Positions 1-13,400 of a stretch of 64,000 bases of DNA are shown here, piece by piece; within the stretch, counting starts at the first letter, position 1; each line of letters opens with the position of its first letter. The notes under the pieces were generated by a model. The model saw only the letters and a program-made list of their open reading frames with translations, ran no database searches and was not told the DNA's origin. The stretch comes from Hemibagrus wyckioides (taxonomy: Eukaryota > Chordata > Actinopteri > Siluriformes > Bagridae), in NCBI RefSeq assembly GCF_019097595.1, contig NC_080710.1:21143780-21207779 (forward strand), given 5' to 3'. The translations under genes were made by a program, and so were the position numbers.

Positions 1-716
1 TAAGTGATGTGATTCATGATGAATCAAAGTAGAAGTGTTCCACATTTAGAAACCTTTGTGTCCTCTGTGTCTTGTTTGAGAGTTAAAACATGCAGTAAAC
101 AAGAAAAAGCACATACAGATCCAATGTGCTTTCAGTTACTTCAGTAATTTGGATGGATAGTGGAACGGTTGTCCGTGACACAGCGGTTGCTTTATCACAA
201 AGTGCAGCAAATGAGGCTTCATAAAAGGCTAAACGGCCTTTCATGATCCATTTCTCTCCCTGTCAAGCTTCGTTCCCTAAAGATGACTTAATTGAATCTG
301 TTTGTCCACTGCAAATGAATAAATGTTGTTATACCCCGAAGTGGTTTCACTTCAGCCAAGTATCTAGGTTTTGTTTTCAGTGATTGCAGCGGATGGCAGG
401 AAAGCATGCTTTTGAAGTTTGCCTGTGTTCCAACTATGCGGCCTTCAAAAAAAAAAAAAAAACAAGTTTTGTGAAACGCTAAGTAGTATCTGATGCAAGA
501 TTTCTACATCAAGTCCTAGGTGGGGCTGCATGCTTTTATTTTTCTGCCCTTGAGCCTGGGGACTTAACCCCACTTGCACCAGAGGTTTACAGCATTAGCC
601 CCATCCACTGCGGTGGCCTTGAAGAGCAATGACTGGCCACCTTGAACAGATAAAGTCTGAGTGTTTTCTATTAAGCTCTTCCTTGTGTTTAAGTGTGCAT
701 TGTGTTGTTTGTGCAG
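1..716 (+). other. eif3e: eif3e intron, 3' part, at window start
   Basis: This is the tail of the intron before the first visible eif3e exon. It contains an A-run at 447-462 and ends in a pyrimidine/T-rich tract with TGCAG at 716. I searched for the preceding eif3e exon (human residues just before 158, ending in FFRVL) and did not find it here. Confidence 0.8.
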
Positions 717-842
717 GTTCCTGCAACGGATAGAAACGCGCTGAACTCCCTGTGGGGGAAGCTGGCCTCTGAGATCCTGATGCAGAACTGGGAGGCTGCT
801 ATGGAGGACCTCACCCGCCTGAGAGAGACTATCGATAACAAC
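717..842 (+). CDS. eif3e: eif3e exon, residues about 158-199
   Basis: The 126-bp exon has phase 0 at both ends. It begins [15 protein letters not shown] and ends [10 protein letters not shown], colinear with human eIF3e. The acceptor is TTTGTGCAG and the donor AAC|GTAATG. It lies in the helical region ahead of the PCI domain. Confidence 0.97.
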
Positions 843-3800
843 GTAATGCCCCACCACTCAGAATTCAATACTGTGCTCAGATTCCCTTACATAGGCCATG
901 ATATTGACTACCTCACATTTCAGCAAAACACTATCACCACTACTGTTGCTGCGCTTTCTCCAGCTCCCGCTCACGCCCTCTGTTTCTCACTTTCTCTTTC
1001 TGCCACATTCTTTCAGGGTTTATTCTGGTTTATTTCACTTGTCCCCCCCCCCCTACTCTGTTTACACCTTGAGCGCAACCACAGTAGCACAGTTGCGTCA
1101 ATTGAGTTTGATTTTTAACTGGAATAGCAGAGAAGGCGACGTTGTACAGGGGTTTGGTTTGTAGAAAACCCTTTTCCCCTGACCTCTAAAACATCTATTT
1201 TTAACTTGGACCAAAAGCATAAGGCCTGCTGAAGTTACACAGTTGATTAAAGGAAGGGAATATTTCTGTGTGGGAATTGAATATTTAAACAAACATGTAA
1301 AAGTATTTCATTACCTTAAGCAATTCTCTCTCTCTGTCTCTCACTTGTATATCAGACGGTGAGCTCTCCTCTTCAGTCTCTTCAGCAGAGGACATGGCTG
1401 ATCCACTGGTCTCTCTTCGTCTTCTTCAACCACCCCAAAGGCCGAGACAACATTATTGAGCTTTTCCTATACCAGCCACAGTAAGCATCTTCAGCAGCTG
1501 CATGTTGCCATCTGGAGATTTTTATTTGGCTTTGCTTCTAATAAAACCGGATGAGGTGGGATGATTTTGTGGGTGTATGTGTGTGGGTGTATGTGGGTCC
1601 AGGTTGGAAAGCCCACCACAATCCACAAATGAAACTGCTGATGTTGTGCCGACCAGTCCAGTCCGTCAGACCACTACTCCAGACACACACACACACACAC
1701 ACTCACTCACTTGTATGTGGAGACACACTCATGCACACACACACTCAAACAAACATGCACGACCCCAGGGGCTAAAGTGAAAACAAGCGATTGAGTTTCT
1801 CAGATGAGCCTGAAAATAATAGATGGCTTAGCAGACGGCCCGTCTTGGACTGGGAATAGGAGCTCTGACTCAGCTGAGGGCTGCATATGAAAAATCAATA
1901 GTTTTTACAGCAGGGTTCATTATGCAAACAAACCCAAGAAGAAAGGAGCTTTAAGGCTTCTCTCTTCTTTTTCTTCATATATGCTGTTATTCCACCCAAC
2001 ACGTCAGACCACTGAAGATAGGAAAACTGCTTTAAACGTATATTCCACTTACAATGAGGAAATATTTATAGATGTATTTTCTTTTTTCATTCCAAAGTGT
2101 GTTGCTAAACCACACAAGATTAGGCTTATCTGCCTTTCAGCAACTTTTTTTCAGCACAGATGACTGGAAGGCCAGACCAGTAATTAGTAATAAGTGCTTC
2201 ACCATAGTGGCCATAGTAAGGATAGCTTGAGGTCGCTTGTTGTGCTGTTATAGGCTGGAAAACCTCGGTGAGGCTTGGCCTTTTTCTCCCGATGGTGACC
2301 ACTCGCTTCCTTTGGGCCGGATCCAGTGGGCCAGTGACCTGTGGTTGTTTGACCCACTGGCCGAGGCCACAGCGACATGCTCCATCAGACCTTATCCACT
2401 TACTGCAGCTCCATTCCAAGGCAGCTGGCTGTACAACAGCACTTTGGACTTAGATGCTCATTATACCAGCGGACTCATTATACTACAGTAAAGTCCTTCA
2501 AATAGGTACTTCTAATTTGTGGTTGGACTCTTCAAGTCATGCGTCTCTCTGGTCCTGGCCAGATTCTTTATAGCAGCAAGAAGTTCTCTCGCCTTTCGTG
2601 CTATACACTCATCTTCAGCTCTGTGACCTCAAAAAAAAAAAAAAAAAAAAAAGTAAACTATTCTCCCACAAAACGATCTCAATGGGCAGTTTATTGCATT
2701 TGGATACAGTGTGTTATCAGTTATAGCTATGGAGTTGTGCTCGTATTGATTGGTGGTTTCATTTGGAGAAGAATAATATTATGCATGATAAAACCTTGCC
2801 CTGACCTTAATTAAGATATTTTAATAGTTGTGTGGTTCATATTGCTGAATTATACTAGCGTTTATTCCGACCAGATTGTTTTAAATGGCGAACGTTTAGA
2901 AGAGCTCTCCTGAAACTAGTACTGATGTTGCAGATTTGCAGAGTGGAAACATGCAAACAAAACTGACGATGATCCTGAACATTGGCTGTCAGATGTTTTT
3001 TGTTTCATCACAGGACTTTTGGAGACAGAATATTGTAAAGATGACCTAGGATGATACCCAAGTTATACTATACTCAGTAGATTCAGTGTTTCACTTGATT
3101 TACCTCTAATCCCAATCCCCCACAAGCGGGCTGAAAGTGGAAACACACAAACATTTGCTTCTGTATACTTCCCCCTTGAAAAAACTTCTCGGGTCAATCT
3201 TGAGAAAAGTATTGCTGTCTTAGACTCAGAGTGACACAGTGGATAGAAACTTGTCCCCTAAATCCCCCCCCCCCCCGAGTTCTTTTTTAAATGATTTATT
3301 GGCCTATTAAGGCACATTACAGAACGTGAATGCCAGAAATAGCATCGTGACTCATGCAAGCAGACTGGCGATCAGCACCCCCTCTGGAGAGGGAGTAGGT
3401 GTAAGTTAATCACAAACACAGTACAAAGTGTAGCGGTTTGCTACGGACTCACACCACTACAAAGGAGGGAGAGGGAGAGAAGGATAGGGCTTACGCCACT
3501 GCTGTTTTTACCCCCGACATCTGAAGTGCCACAGTCCCCTCATCCCTTTAATTGCTTTGACTAATTAAACCATCCGCTAGTCCTCCACCTCCTTAGAACA
3601 TGTGTTTCTCCATTCGGACTCATAAGAGCTTTAGGGGCTGGCCAAGACCAAGCAACTTGACTTCCTCTTTGAAATTTAATTTGATCCTCAGAAGGAGGAG
3701 TAGGTGGGGGAGGAAGCCGGAGGTCAAAGATGTTAGTTCAGATACTGCAGACACGGATATTGTCCTTTGAATCGACTCGATATGTTAAGTGCACCTTAAA

Positions 3801-6800
3801 AGGAGCTCTCAGACATGACAAGGCATCTGTTGTATACTTTTTTTTTTTTGAGAGAAAGAAGGATACGGTCTGTCCTCAGGCTGCGTAGAAAGAACTGTAT
3901 TGGATTGTAATAGCAATGCTTCTCGACGCTCTGTTTCGCACTCAGCCTACAGCTAGTTGACCTGTAGCTGAAAAATAAGCCCCTCGTGGGTAGTATTTCA
4001 GCTACTGGCCAGGCCTGTGGCCAGTGATCCGTATCTAGACTGGGGTTTTCCTTGTCTTTCTACCACTGAACAGAGATGCTTTCACCATTGCTGTTTTTTT
4101 CCTTTCTTTTTTTCCTCCAATACCCAGAAAGGACAGATGACTCTCTCAAAGTGTTTTGACCACCTCTGTTTTGTTTTTTGTTTTTTTTCTCCCCCCCAGG
4201 TACCTAAATGCCATTCAGACCATGTGCCCACACATTCTGCGCTACCTGACCACAGCTGTCATCACTAACAAGGACGTGCGCAAGCGTAGGCAGGTCTTGA
4301 AGGATCTGGTCAAAGTTATCCAGCAGGTAATGGACGCTGCCTTGTCATCAACTAACCCGTGATTACTGAACTTAAAGCTCCCTGATTTAATAGGAGCACC
4401 ATGCTTCTGCTTCATGTGGTTGCTCATTTGTAAGCATAGCCACTGAGCAGATCATATAGTGGCTGCTAAACGAGGTCTGAGCATGCAATCACTGTTGACA
4501 TAGGTGTGTAATCATCTGCGTATCCTTTCTTCTGCTTTTGTATAATAAATTATTTTAATCAGACTAAGCAGTAAACAGATCAACAAAACGCTGGTTCTAG
4601 TTACATTTACCTCATTTGGCAGATGGCTATATCCAGATCGCATGTATACAACTGAACAGTTGAGGGTTAAGGGCCTTGCTCAAGGGCCCAGAAGAGGCAG
4701 CTTGGTAGTGCTGGGAACGCTGAGCTTAACCACTGAGCTACCACTTCCCATACATGCGCAGACAATTACCATTACCTTGTACACACAACAGTGTGTGGGT
4801 GTTGTGCCTCTTTGCATGACCTTAGACGTCCTGTCTGTAAGTCCTGCACTGGTTAGTTATGATTAATGGAGGTGGACAGCCGGACTTTAGCCTTGTCATC
4901 CACCAGCAGTAGCTTCCTTGGAGATCAGTAGCACTAAAATCTGAATATGAGCCTTCTCCAGCTGTGTAATCTCTTTAACATCTGTCCCAATGCACTCACC
5001 GGTCTACTCGTATGACTCTCTTGGTTTCTCAAGCATACCAAGGTATACCAAAAACCTGTATCGCATATCCCATCAAGGCTCATCTGCTCAATGCATTGCT
5101 CTGATCTTTTCATCTGAGACGTGTTTATAGGGCTGAAATGTAGAAAGTGCCACTCTGAACTGTTGGTTATGGAGAAATACATTCAGGCACATATTCACTC
5201 AGAATAAATGTCAAAAGAAATGTCATCCTTTTTTCCTGTCTTTTTAAGGAGTCGTACACCTACAAGGACCCCATCACGGAGTTTGTGGAATGCCTGTATG
5301 TGAACTTTGATTTCGACGGCGCTCAGAAGAAACTCAGAGAGTGTGAGTCGGTAAGTTCCAGATGCACCCGTTTGTATTTATTAGCTTGTTTACAAGGTCC
5401 TTTTTTTCCAAAGCTGTCATGCTCCTAGGAAAAGCCCAATGATTCTGCAATGTTATAACCTAGCAAGGTCTTTTTTACGGCCTCGCTGCTGCTTAAAACG
5501 GCCTCTGTTCCCAAAAAGTCTCACAGCCTCTTAACCAGTTGAGTGCGTGCAGCTTGACTTTTCTGACCACAGAAAGCCTGCAACTTTTCAATTTACTTCC
5601 ATGACGCCTCGGCTTTAACCTTATGAGTTGTAACGAAACCACACGAAGCCCAGAGCTGCGGCTGGTCAGTGGAGTCCTATGAACTTTCCCAAGCTGCGGT
5701 GAGAGTCATTACTGATGCTGTATCATGAGCCGCACTTGCCCACAGATGGCCTTTTCTTTAGCCGGGGTCCTGAAAGGGTACTGAAAGCTCTCTTGCGCGC
5801 TCTCTCTCTCTCTTTCTCCCTCCTCCGCTGTCTGTGTCTCTCTCTCTCTCCCCCCCGAACCCCCCCCCCCCTCCTCTGACTCACCGTCTCTCAACTTTTT
5901 ATGATGGCCAGTAATCGTCCATCAGGGGCATGGTTAACAAAAAGCACTTTTGGCGTGTTGAGGTCGGCCCGTTTGCTGAAAAGAGCCTGCTGTGGTTCAG
6001 GCGTTTATATTTTTGCTCGGGTTTGTAATGGGCCTGTGTGGTGATCTCCGCATTAGATTTCACCCCCTGATTTGCTGCGTAATGCACTTCTATGTTTACG
6101 GTCAAAAGCGGTGTCTCTTAGTGCCAGCAGGACAATATTAGAAAAACCTAACAGCAGTGTATATACGTGTGTGTGTATGCATGAAACATAATCAAATATC
6201 ATCGTATGGCCTGATCCTCACAGGCACCTTCACACTTTCCAGGGAAGTTTGCTTACATTATATTTTCCCCTCATATTTTGGTTTATCATCGTGTTCATGG
6301 AACACGGTCTCTAAGTAATAGCTTTTGGCTGCAGTGTTTCGGGGTCATGAGCCAGCCTGGCATGTTCCCACTTGCTGCACTGACCCTGGAAAACATTACT
6401 TTTAAACCTAAATTTGTTTAGTAATGTGCTACATTAAAAGCCCGTGGCCAAATCCTAAATAGGAGTTCATTCATATATGTCCTTGGAGAGCGTTGCTATG
6501 ACCGAGTCCAGAAACGTTCATGGAAACTCTTGGGTGAAGTAAACACAACAGCTTGGCCGTCCCGAGGTTTCATCTCGAGTTGAATGGTTAATGAGATCAA
6601 GTGCTTGAGCTGGTTTTATATTCGAAATTCCTGAAAGGACACTGATTACACTGCTCACTCATTGCATAATCAGTTACTCGCAGCGTTCAACGTTTTTCAA
6701 CAGTTTTTAAATCCTATAATCTAGCAAACGCCTAAGGCATATTTAATCAGAGTCACGACTCGTTGCACGTTCACACAGCGGCCGGCCTGAACGCTTCACT

Positions 6801-7383
6801 GCAGGGAAGAGAGCAAAGCCGGTTCAGGGAAGTCGGCTAGCCAGAGGGCTCTCTTATTCCAAGATCAGGCAGGTGTGCTAATTATGGCTACTCTCAGAAG
6901 ACTTGTCCTGTTAACATGCAGAGCATAATAGAGATTTCCCTAATGGTTTGATCATTTGGACCTGCATGGACATAAAAGGCTCGACTGCGGGTGATTTTAG
7001 TCTCATTTTCATCCGTGCTTCTTGACGATAAACGCTTGGAATGAAAAACATCTGGCGTGATTGCATGGGCTTCCTCACAGAAGTAAATGTTTATAAATCA
7101 TGTCACTGGTTTAGTGAGGGTCTTATTTCTTTGTTAAGTTGGGCTATTTTTTTTTTATTTATTTATATATGAAAAAGCCCTTCAGTTTTCTTGGTTGACT
7201 TTTAACAGATGAGGTGCTAGATGCCGGGGCAGATTTCAGTTTATTTCGAGCTCAGTAGTACAGCGATTCAGCAGTTTTTCTTACTTGACTGTTAACTGAT
7301 GAGGTATTTGATGTTGGGGTAGATTTAAATAGTTATATTTTAAGCTCAATAATACAGAAGCAGTGAAAGATTCAACTGAAAAA

Positions 7384-7414
<31 letters not shown>

Positions 7415-10400
7415 TCAAATGGCCTTGAGACTCTCCTGTTCTAATAGTTTCTGCTAGTAGACTGTGGTTTGCGTCTGATCACAGAACACAGATTTACAGT
7501 TTGTCTTTGCCAAGTTGACTAGTTACATCAGTTGACAGTCTAAGTGTAATTTTCCTCCTCTTAACCTACTTGATCCAGCTCATCAGCTCTTTAAAAAGCT
7601 TCTCATGAGCTGGAGCAGTGTTTGAAGTAGCCAGAACTCGAAGCTGCTCTGCAGTGTCCAAACCTGACATGAAGAAGCCCAGCTCTATGGGCGTGTGATG
7701 ATTTCAAAGCAAACCTGCCTCTAGGGTAAGTCTAAAACGGACATTTTATGCCTTAACAAAATCTGTTTGAGGGTCCGTCCTGAAAAACAGATGACAGTAA
7801 TTATGGCACTTAAGCCATCTGGGGTTCTTTCAGGTTAAGATAAGCATTGACGACAGTAAAACACGCCGGCTGATACGGCCGTGTAGTTGGGACTTCTTCA
7901 GTCAGAACAGCCGAGATAGCAAAGAGCGGAGCCTAAGCAAACAAAAGTGGAGGACGAGGACTGTACATGAACCATGCAGCGACAGCAGGAGCTCTCACAT
8001 GCCTTTACCGCTGTGGAATGCACGGCACTAAAACGTTGGCGATATGGCAGAAAGTATCATATCACAATTACAACAGATAAAAACGTTCTTTCGGAACCTG
8101 CAACGTAAACGTAAGTCTGCTTTGCTGTAATTTATCGGAATGTCGTGATATCTTAATGCCCACTGTCATCTAATGGTGCACACACTGGTCCCTGTCAGAA
8201 AAGAGGACAGGAAAGCTAATGCAGAGAAGCAGGAGGCGTGTGTGTGTGTGTATCAGAACCCAACCGGTGTGTCTCTCGGGGTCCGTGATTACATAGTAGA
8301 AGATCCGTGTGAACGCAGTGGCAGTGTAAATTGGTTCCACGATGGAGCTTGCTGGACCCTGCGGCAGCGAGTGATATGTGCAGCGATAAGTTAAAGCCGC
8401 TGTGGCTGATTGGGTGGCTGGCTTTGTTCCTGTTCTGTTTCATGTGGAGACTGTGGAATTCCAAGATTTGTGGTTGATTTGGCGTGGTGAGAATGGCCCT
8501 AAATCGTTCTTTTATTTCTTTGCTTTTTTTTTTTTCTTTTTTCTACCCCCACATGCAAATGGGACTTTCTTCCTTTATTACAACTGCCAAAGTAAACTAT
8601 TTCTGAGTGAACTTCAGCATAGATGTGTTAGAAATAGCCCCCCCATTGTCCAGGATACATTCCGGATACACTCATCTTTATTCTTTATATTTGAATCTCC
8701 TCTTAATTAGTGCTGGTTAGTATACGTTTTGGCTGTTCTGGTTTTCCACTGTTGAACCTGTTGCTCCAGTGTTGGAGTCCAAAAAGTGCAGTTGTGATTT
8801 CTGTAATGAGTTTCTATAAACTGTGCTCTGCTCTTAGACCTTATTTTAACTGTAAGCGTTCCTCTGCACCACAGCAGACCTGGAACCGATTTCATTCTCT
8901 CAATCCCATAACCATTTAACAATATCCTTAAGCCAGTTGTTCTGTCTCCCAAAGGTGCTGGTGAATGATTTCTTTTTGGTGGCATGCCTTGAGGACTTCA
9001 TTGAAAATGCTCGCTTGTTCATCTTCGAAACCTTCTGCAGAATTCACCAGTGCATCAGCATAAGGTAAGACTCTTCATATGGCCGGTAAATAAATCACCA
9101 GGTTTCCTGAAGGCACAATAAGACCAGAATAATTCAATAATGTGTATAGATACATCAGCTTTTTTGAATATCTGCTGCTTGCACCTCATGTAGCCACAGA
9201 AGTACTAAAAAACTAGTTTTCCCAATCTGCTGATGTCCAGTTTCTGTGAACCTTTCTGTGAATTTGAGTTACCATAAATTTTCTTGGATTGGTCCAGCCT
9301 GGCCGTTCTCATCAACAAGCTGTTACTTCCACAGAACTGTCGCTCACTGGATGCTTTTATTTATTGATTAATTTATTTGGTTTTTGCAACATCCTTTCTA
9401 AACTATCGAGATAAATCCTAGGACCAGACTCGGACCATTTTTCTGAAATACTTAAACAAGCCTGCCTGACCTCTAATAAACATCAAAGTGAAAAAGCTCA
9501 AATTTTTCCTGATTCAGATGTTTGAATGTTTTGATACGAACATTAGCTGAAGTTCTTGGGCTGTATCTGCATGGGTTTATTGCACCGTTCTGCTGCCACA
9601 CACACTGGGTTGAACAGATAGTGGCATGAATGAGCAGGTGTTCCTAATAAAGTGTCATTGTACATTTAAGAAACTCTACTTCAATGTAACACTAGAAAGG
9701 AAAGTAGCAGGACTCCAAATGTTTCCACAACGTGGGATTGCTTCCTGTTTCTTCTCAGAGCTCCTACTCCGCTCAACCCTTTTTATTAGCCACTGTGCTG
9801 GAGGAAGTATGACCAGAGACCGGCTGCCAAACACCTAGGCCTCACACACACACACACACACAGAACCAGACATCACAGACACATCTACTCATTTGTTCTG
9901 AAGCAGCTCTTGAGGGTTTACATATTATCCTCGGGAGGCCTGGCGCTGCCCCCAGACCTCTCCTGATACCAGTAGTTTAGACTCATGTCCTTCCTTACAT
10001 TCTCTCTCTTTCTCTTCCTCTCTCTTGTCTTTCTCCCTCTCCCTCTATTCATCCTGTTGAATTCTCTTTAAATAAATTTACAGCCTGGAACTCGGCACTG
10101 AATAGTGCTTGCTTTTAGTCATGGTTCTCACTGAGTCATGTTTTGTAGACAGCTCACAAACCTATCCTGCATTTGGTTGAGTGTGGCAGGTGTTTTATTG
10201 CCACTTTACTCTATTTACTCTGCTTTATTGCTCTGTTTTATGGTATATACACAGCATTGTAGGTTTCCAGAGGAGACACGCAATGGTTTTGGATGCCCAG
10301 GTTTTTCCATTGGTGGAAAAGAAGCAGTTGGAATGAGAGGGAGGTTTGGGCGGTTGTCATTGGTTTCCCTCCGCCTGGTTCTTATTAGTGCTCCAGTGAC

Positions 10401-13400
10401 AGAATACAGAGCAGGGAAGCAGCACTACATGCTGGACTGTTTAACGAGCTTTTCATAACTAGTAGTCTATGAGCATCTGTCCAGCGCTGCTTTTTACCCG
10501 CTGCCTTCTGCATGTGCAGCACAAAACACTTGACCACTTTACAGTGGCTTTGGCTAACAGGCTGTAAGTGTTGTATGGGATTTTACACCCTCTGCTAACC
10601 AGAAGAGGCGCGCACACACACACACACACACACACAGGCACAGTTTTCGAAAAAATACACTTTTTTTCGATACACTTTTTTTCACAGTTTTTAAAAAAAA
10701 CACTTTACAAATGGGTAATTGTGATTCAGTAGCCTGTTCATTTTTAGACATACAAGACATCTGTTGATTCTAATAGTGTCCTTATATCATGAATCATCTC
10801 CTAAATCCAAAGAACTTAGTACGTCCTGACAATCTGCTTGGGACACCTTGATTTCTCCCTTCTCAAGCATGGCTTGTAGTCAAGGTTGAAAACTGGAATT
10901 CGATCAGTCTCTGTCCAAACCTCCAGCTGTCAATAGTCTGGAATTGATTCATAGTCCTGGCTCTTTTTGGCAGCCTCGTTCCAGGAGGATCTGTTTACTT
11001 GTTAAGGACCGCAAAGGTTAATGGTAAAGCTCTACTAGAAGTGGAAAGTGAAACTATGATTTACTCTGATCCTATGTGTTCTTTTTAGGATCAAAATAGT
11101 ATGGCTTGGAAGTCATGGCAGTGGGTTTTAGTGTCTACTGAATGAGATTTGTTGAGAACTGGAGATTTTCTATTTTTGATTTACGACCGTGCGTCGTTAG
11201 CACATTATCCAGAAGCCCTTTTCACCAGAGCATGGATTCGTATGAATCTGAGGCTTGTATTATAATGAAGACATTTTTATAGCCGCTGAACATAATAAAA
11301 CATTTTGCTTGTTTTCACCCTCAGCGTTGGCGAAAGTATCTAAGACGAGCGAAGAAATTTTATACACAAGGGCCCAGTGGAAATGTGATACCATGATTTA
11401 TGATTGAGAATGATAATTGTAGCCATATATCCATTTGTCTAGACTTCTGAAATCTCCAGTGTTCAACCTAGATCAGTTTTTTTCTCTCTTTCTGTTTCTC
11501 ATGTCGATCATGATTAGCTGATAAAATTGTTACTCAAGGGAGTATGAACACTCCTTCACATTAAAATGGACCAGGATACCAATGTTGTTGCGTTTTCTTG
11601 ATGATCTTGTCAGCGCATACATTTCAAGTACTCTAATAATTGGAAAGCTCGAACGCAAAAACGAGAATGTTTCCACATAACAGTTGAATCATTAAAACCA
11701 GCCCACAGTCATTTTGGTTTTTATCAAAAAAAAAAAGAGTCAAAAATCAATTCTGCAGCATGCACTTGGGGGTCTCTCCAAATGGCCTGGAATCTCTTAA
11801 TGCTTTCATATGGAAGTGTTTAACAATGCATTTGTTAAGCTCAGCTATGTAAAAAAAAAAAAAAGAGAGAGAGAGAGAGAGGGCAGTTGTATGGAGTCCA
11901 TCATTCTCCCTGGTCCAAGTCTGTCTTCTGCTTAATGCCTGACCTCTCAGCTAAGTGTGAGGTTCCTGGAGTGAGACAGGTCACCTCAGTTCCACCAGCC
12001 CACAATTGGAATTGGATAAATCAGTGCTCAGGAGCCAGCGTGGGGAAAGGGGTCAAAATGAAAATGATCCCTGAAGCCGCCCCTTCCCCCGAGGATCTGA
12101 GGTAGAGCTGCGTAAAATGAGACTACAGCAGGAGAGGGCAGTCGGGCTCTAGCAGCCTTGTCTGGTACTAAGCACTGTAGGTTCAGACTTCTACTTCCCT
12201 TCCTGTTTGTGTGTGTGTGTTTTTTTTTTTGTTTTCAGTCCCATCCCTCTTTCTGTCCCATCTGTTTTGGCGATTCTCAGTAAAATATGTTTATAATAAG
12301 TTTAAGCAGAATCAGGTCTAATAAAGCTGTTTTTGGTGCCTTCCCCCTGGTTTAAATTAGATCAGTGCGTGCCTGTCCTCTCTGTGGCTAGATGCAGGGC
12401 CTGACCTGGATCTCCGCACTGAGCATGTGCGAGTGTTGTCTGGTCTGTTGCCTTCAGAAGACACGCATTGGTGTTTATTTTGATCCAATCTCGGTCTCTG
12501 ACTTCACTGATCAAATGACTGGAGAAATGTTCGCTTCCTTCTGCCACAATCAACCATCTCTGAAATGAGTCGGAGGTATTTTTAAGGAATCCTTTGATGC
12601 TCACTATTCTGCGTCTGAGAAGGACCAGAGTTTAGACCAGCTTCCTTTTGACATAAGTACAGCAAACTTAATGACCACGGGTCCTGTCTAGTTTCCTGTG
12701 CCTTTCGGTATGTAATTGGTAATCGGGCTTCAGTGTGCTGTGCCGTGCTTTTCAGAGAAAGGGCCTGGCTTTCGGCTCTGGAGTCGACAAATATTCCCGT
12801 TTCCAATGTCAATAGGGTCTCGGCTTAATTTTGGACATGTGTTAACCATCACAACCTTGGCCCTTCTGACTTTGACAACTGCCACTTTTGCTGGTGGTTA
12901 GGTCTTAAATAATGAGCTCTATGAGCAATCTACAATGCCATGTGCCATTTTGTGCAGGTTGGATGGGGAGTAAATTATGTCAGCTGTCAGTTTTGCCAGG
13001 CTCAGCCCAGGCTGCATAAAAAGTGTTTTATAGGAGGTATGTGGATGTAATCTGCCCCTGCAGTTTGGGCTGAGGATGAGTGATCCATGGTAGTGATGCA
13101 TGATTTCACCTCCTGTAGCTTCACAAGCACTCTGCTTGCACAGCTGTGTGAAACATCTTGCTTCTTTGGAAACTTTTTGTGCTACTCTGTGATTTTTACT
13201 CCCTCTACATACACAACTACAATACACCTTGTCAAGTCAATATGCTCCCACCAGTTGAGAGCATCACACCCCCTCCCAAAAAAATAAAACGGAGTGCAGG
13301 AAGTTGGAGAAAGTTCTGAAAGACGATGTAGAGAGAATGGGCGAGAGAATGGGTCAAATGGAAGTGGTCCGATTGGTTGTGTCACTTGGCTGTGGCTCCA

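Larger units (their letters stand above)
5351..8954 (+). other. eif3e: eif3e intron (3.6 kb)
   Basis: The intron contains a CT/C-rich tract (about 5790-5875), a diverged tandem duplication (7183-7357), a TA microsatellite (7384-7408) and a T-run (about 8525-8535). No further exon or RNA gene is visible. Confidence 0.75.
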
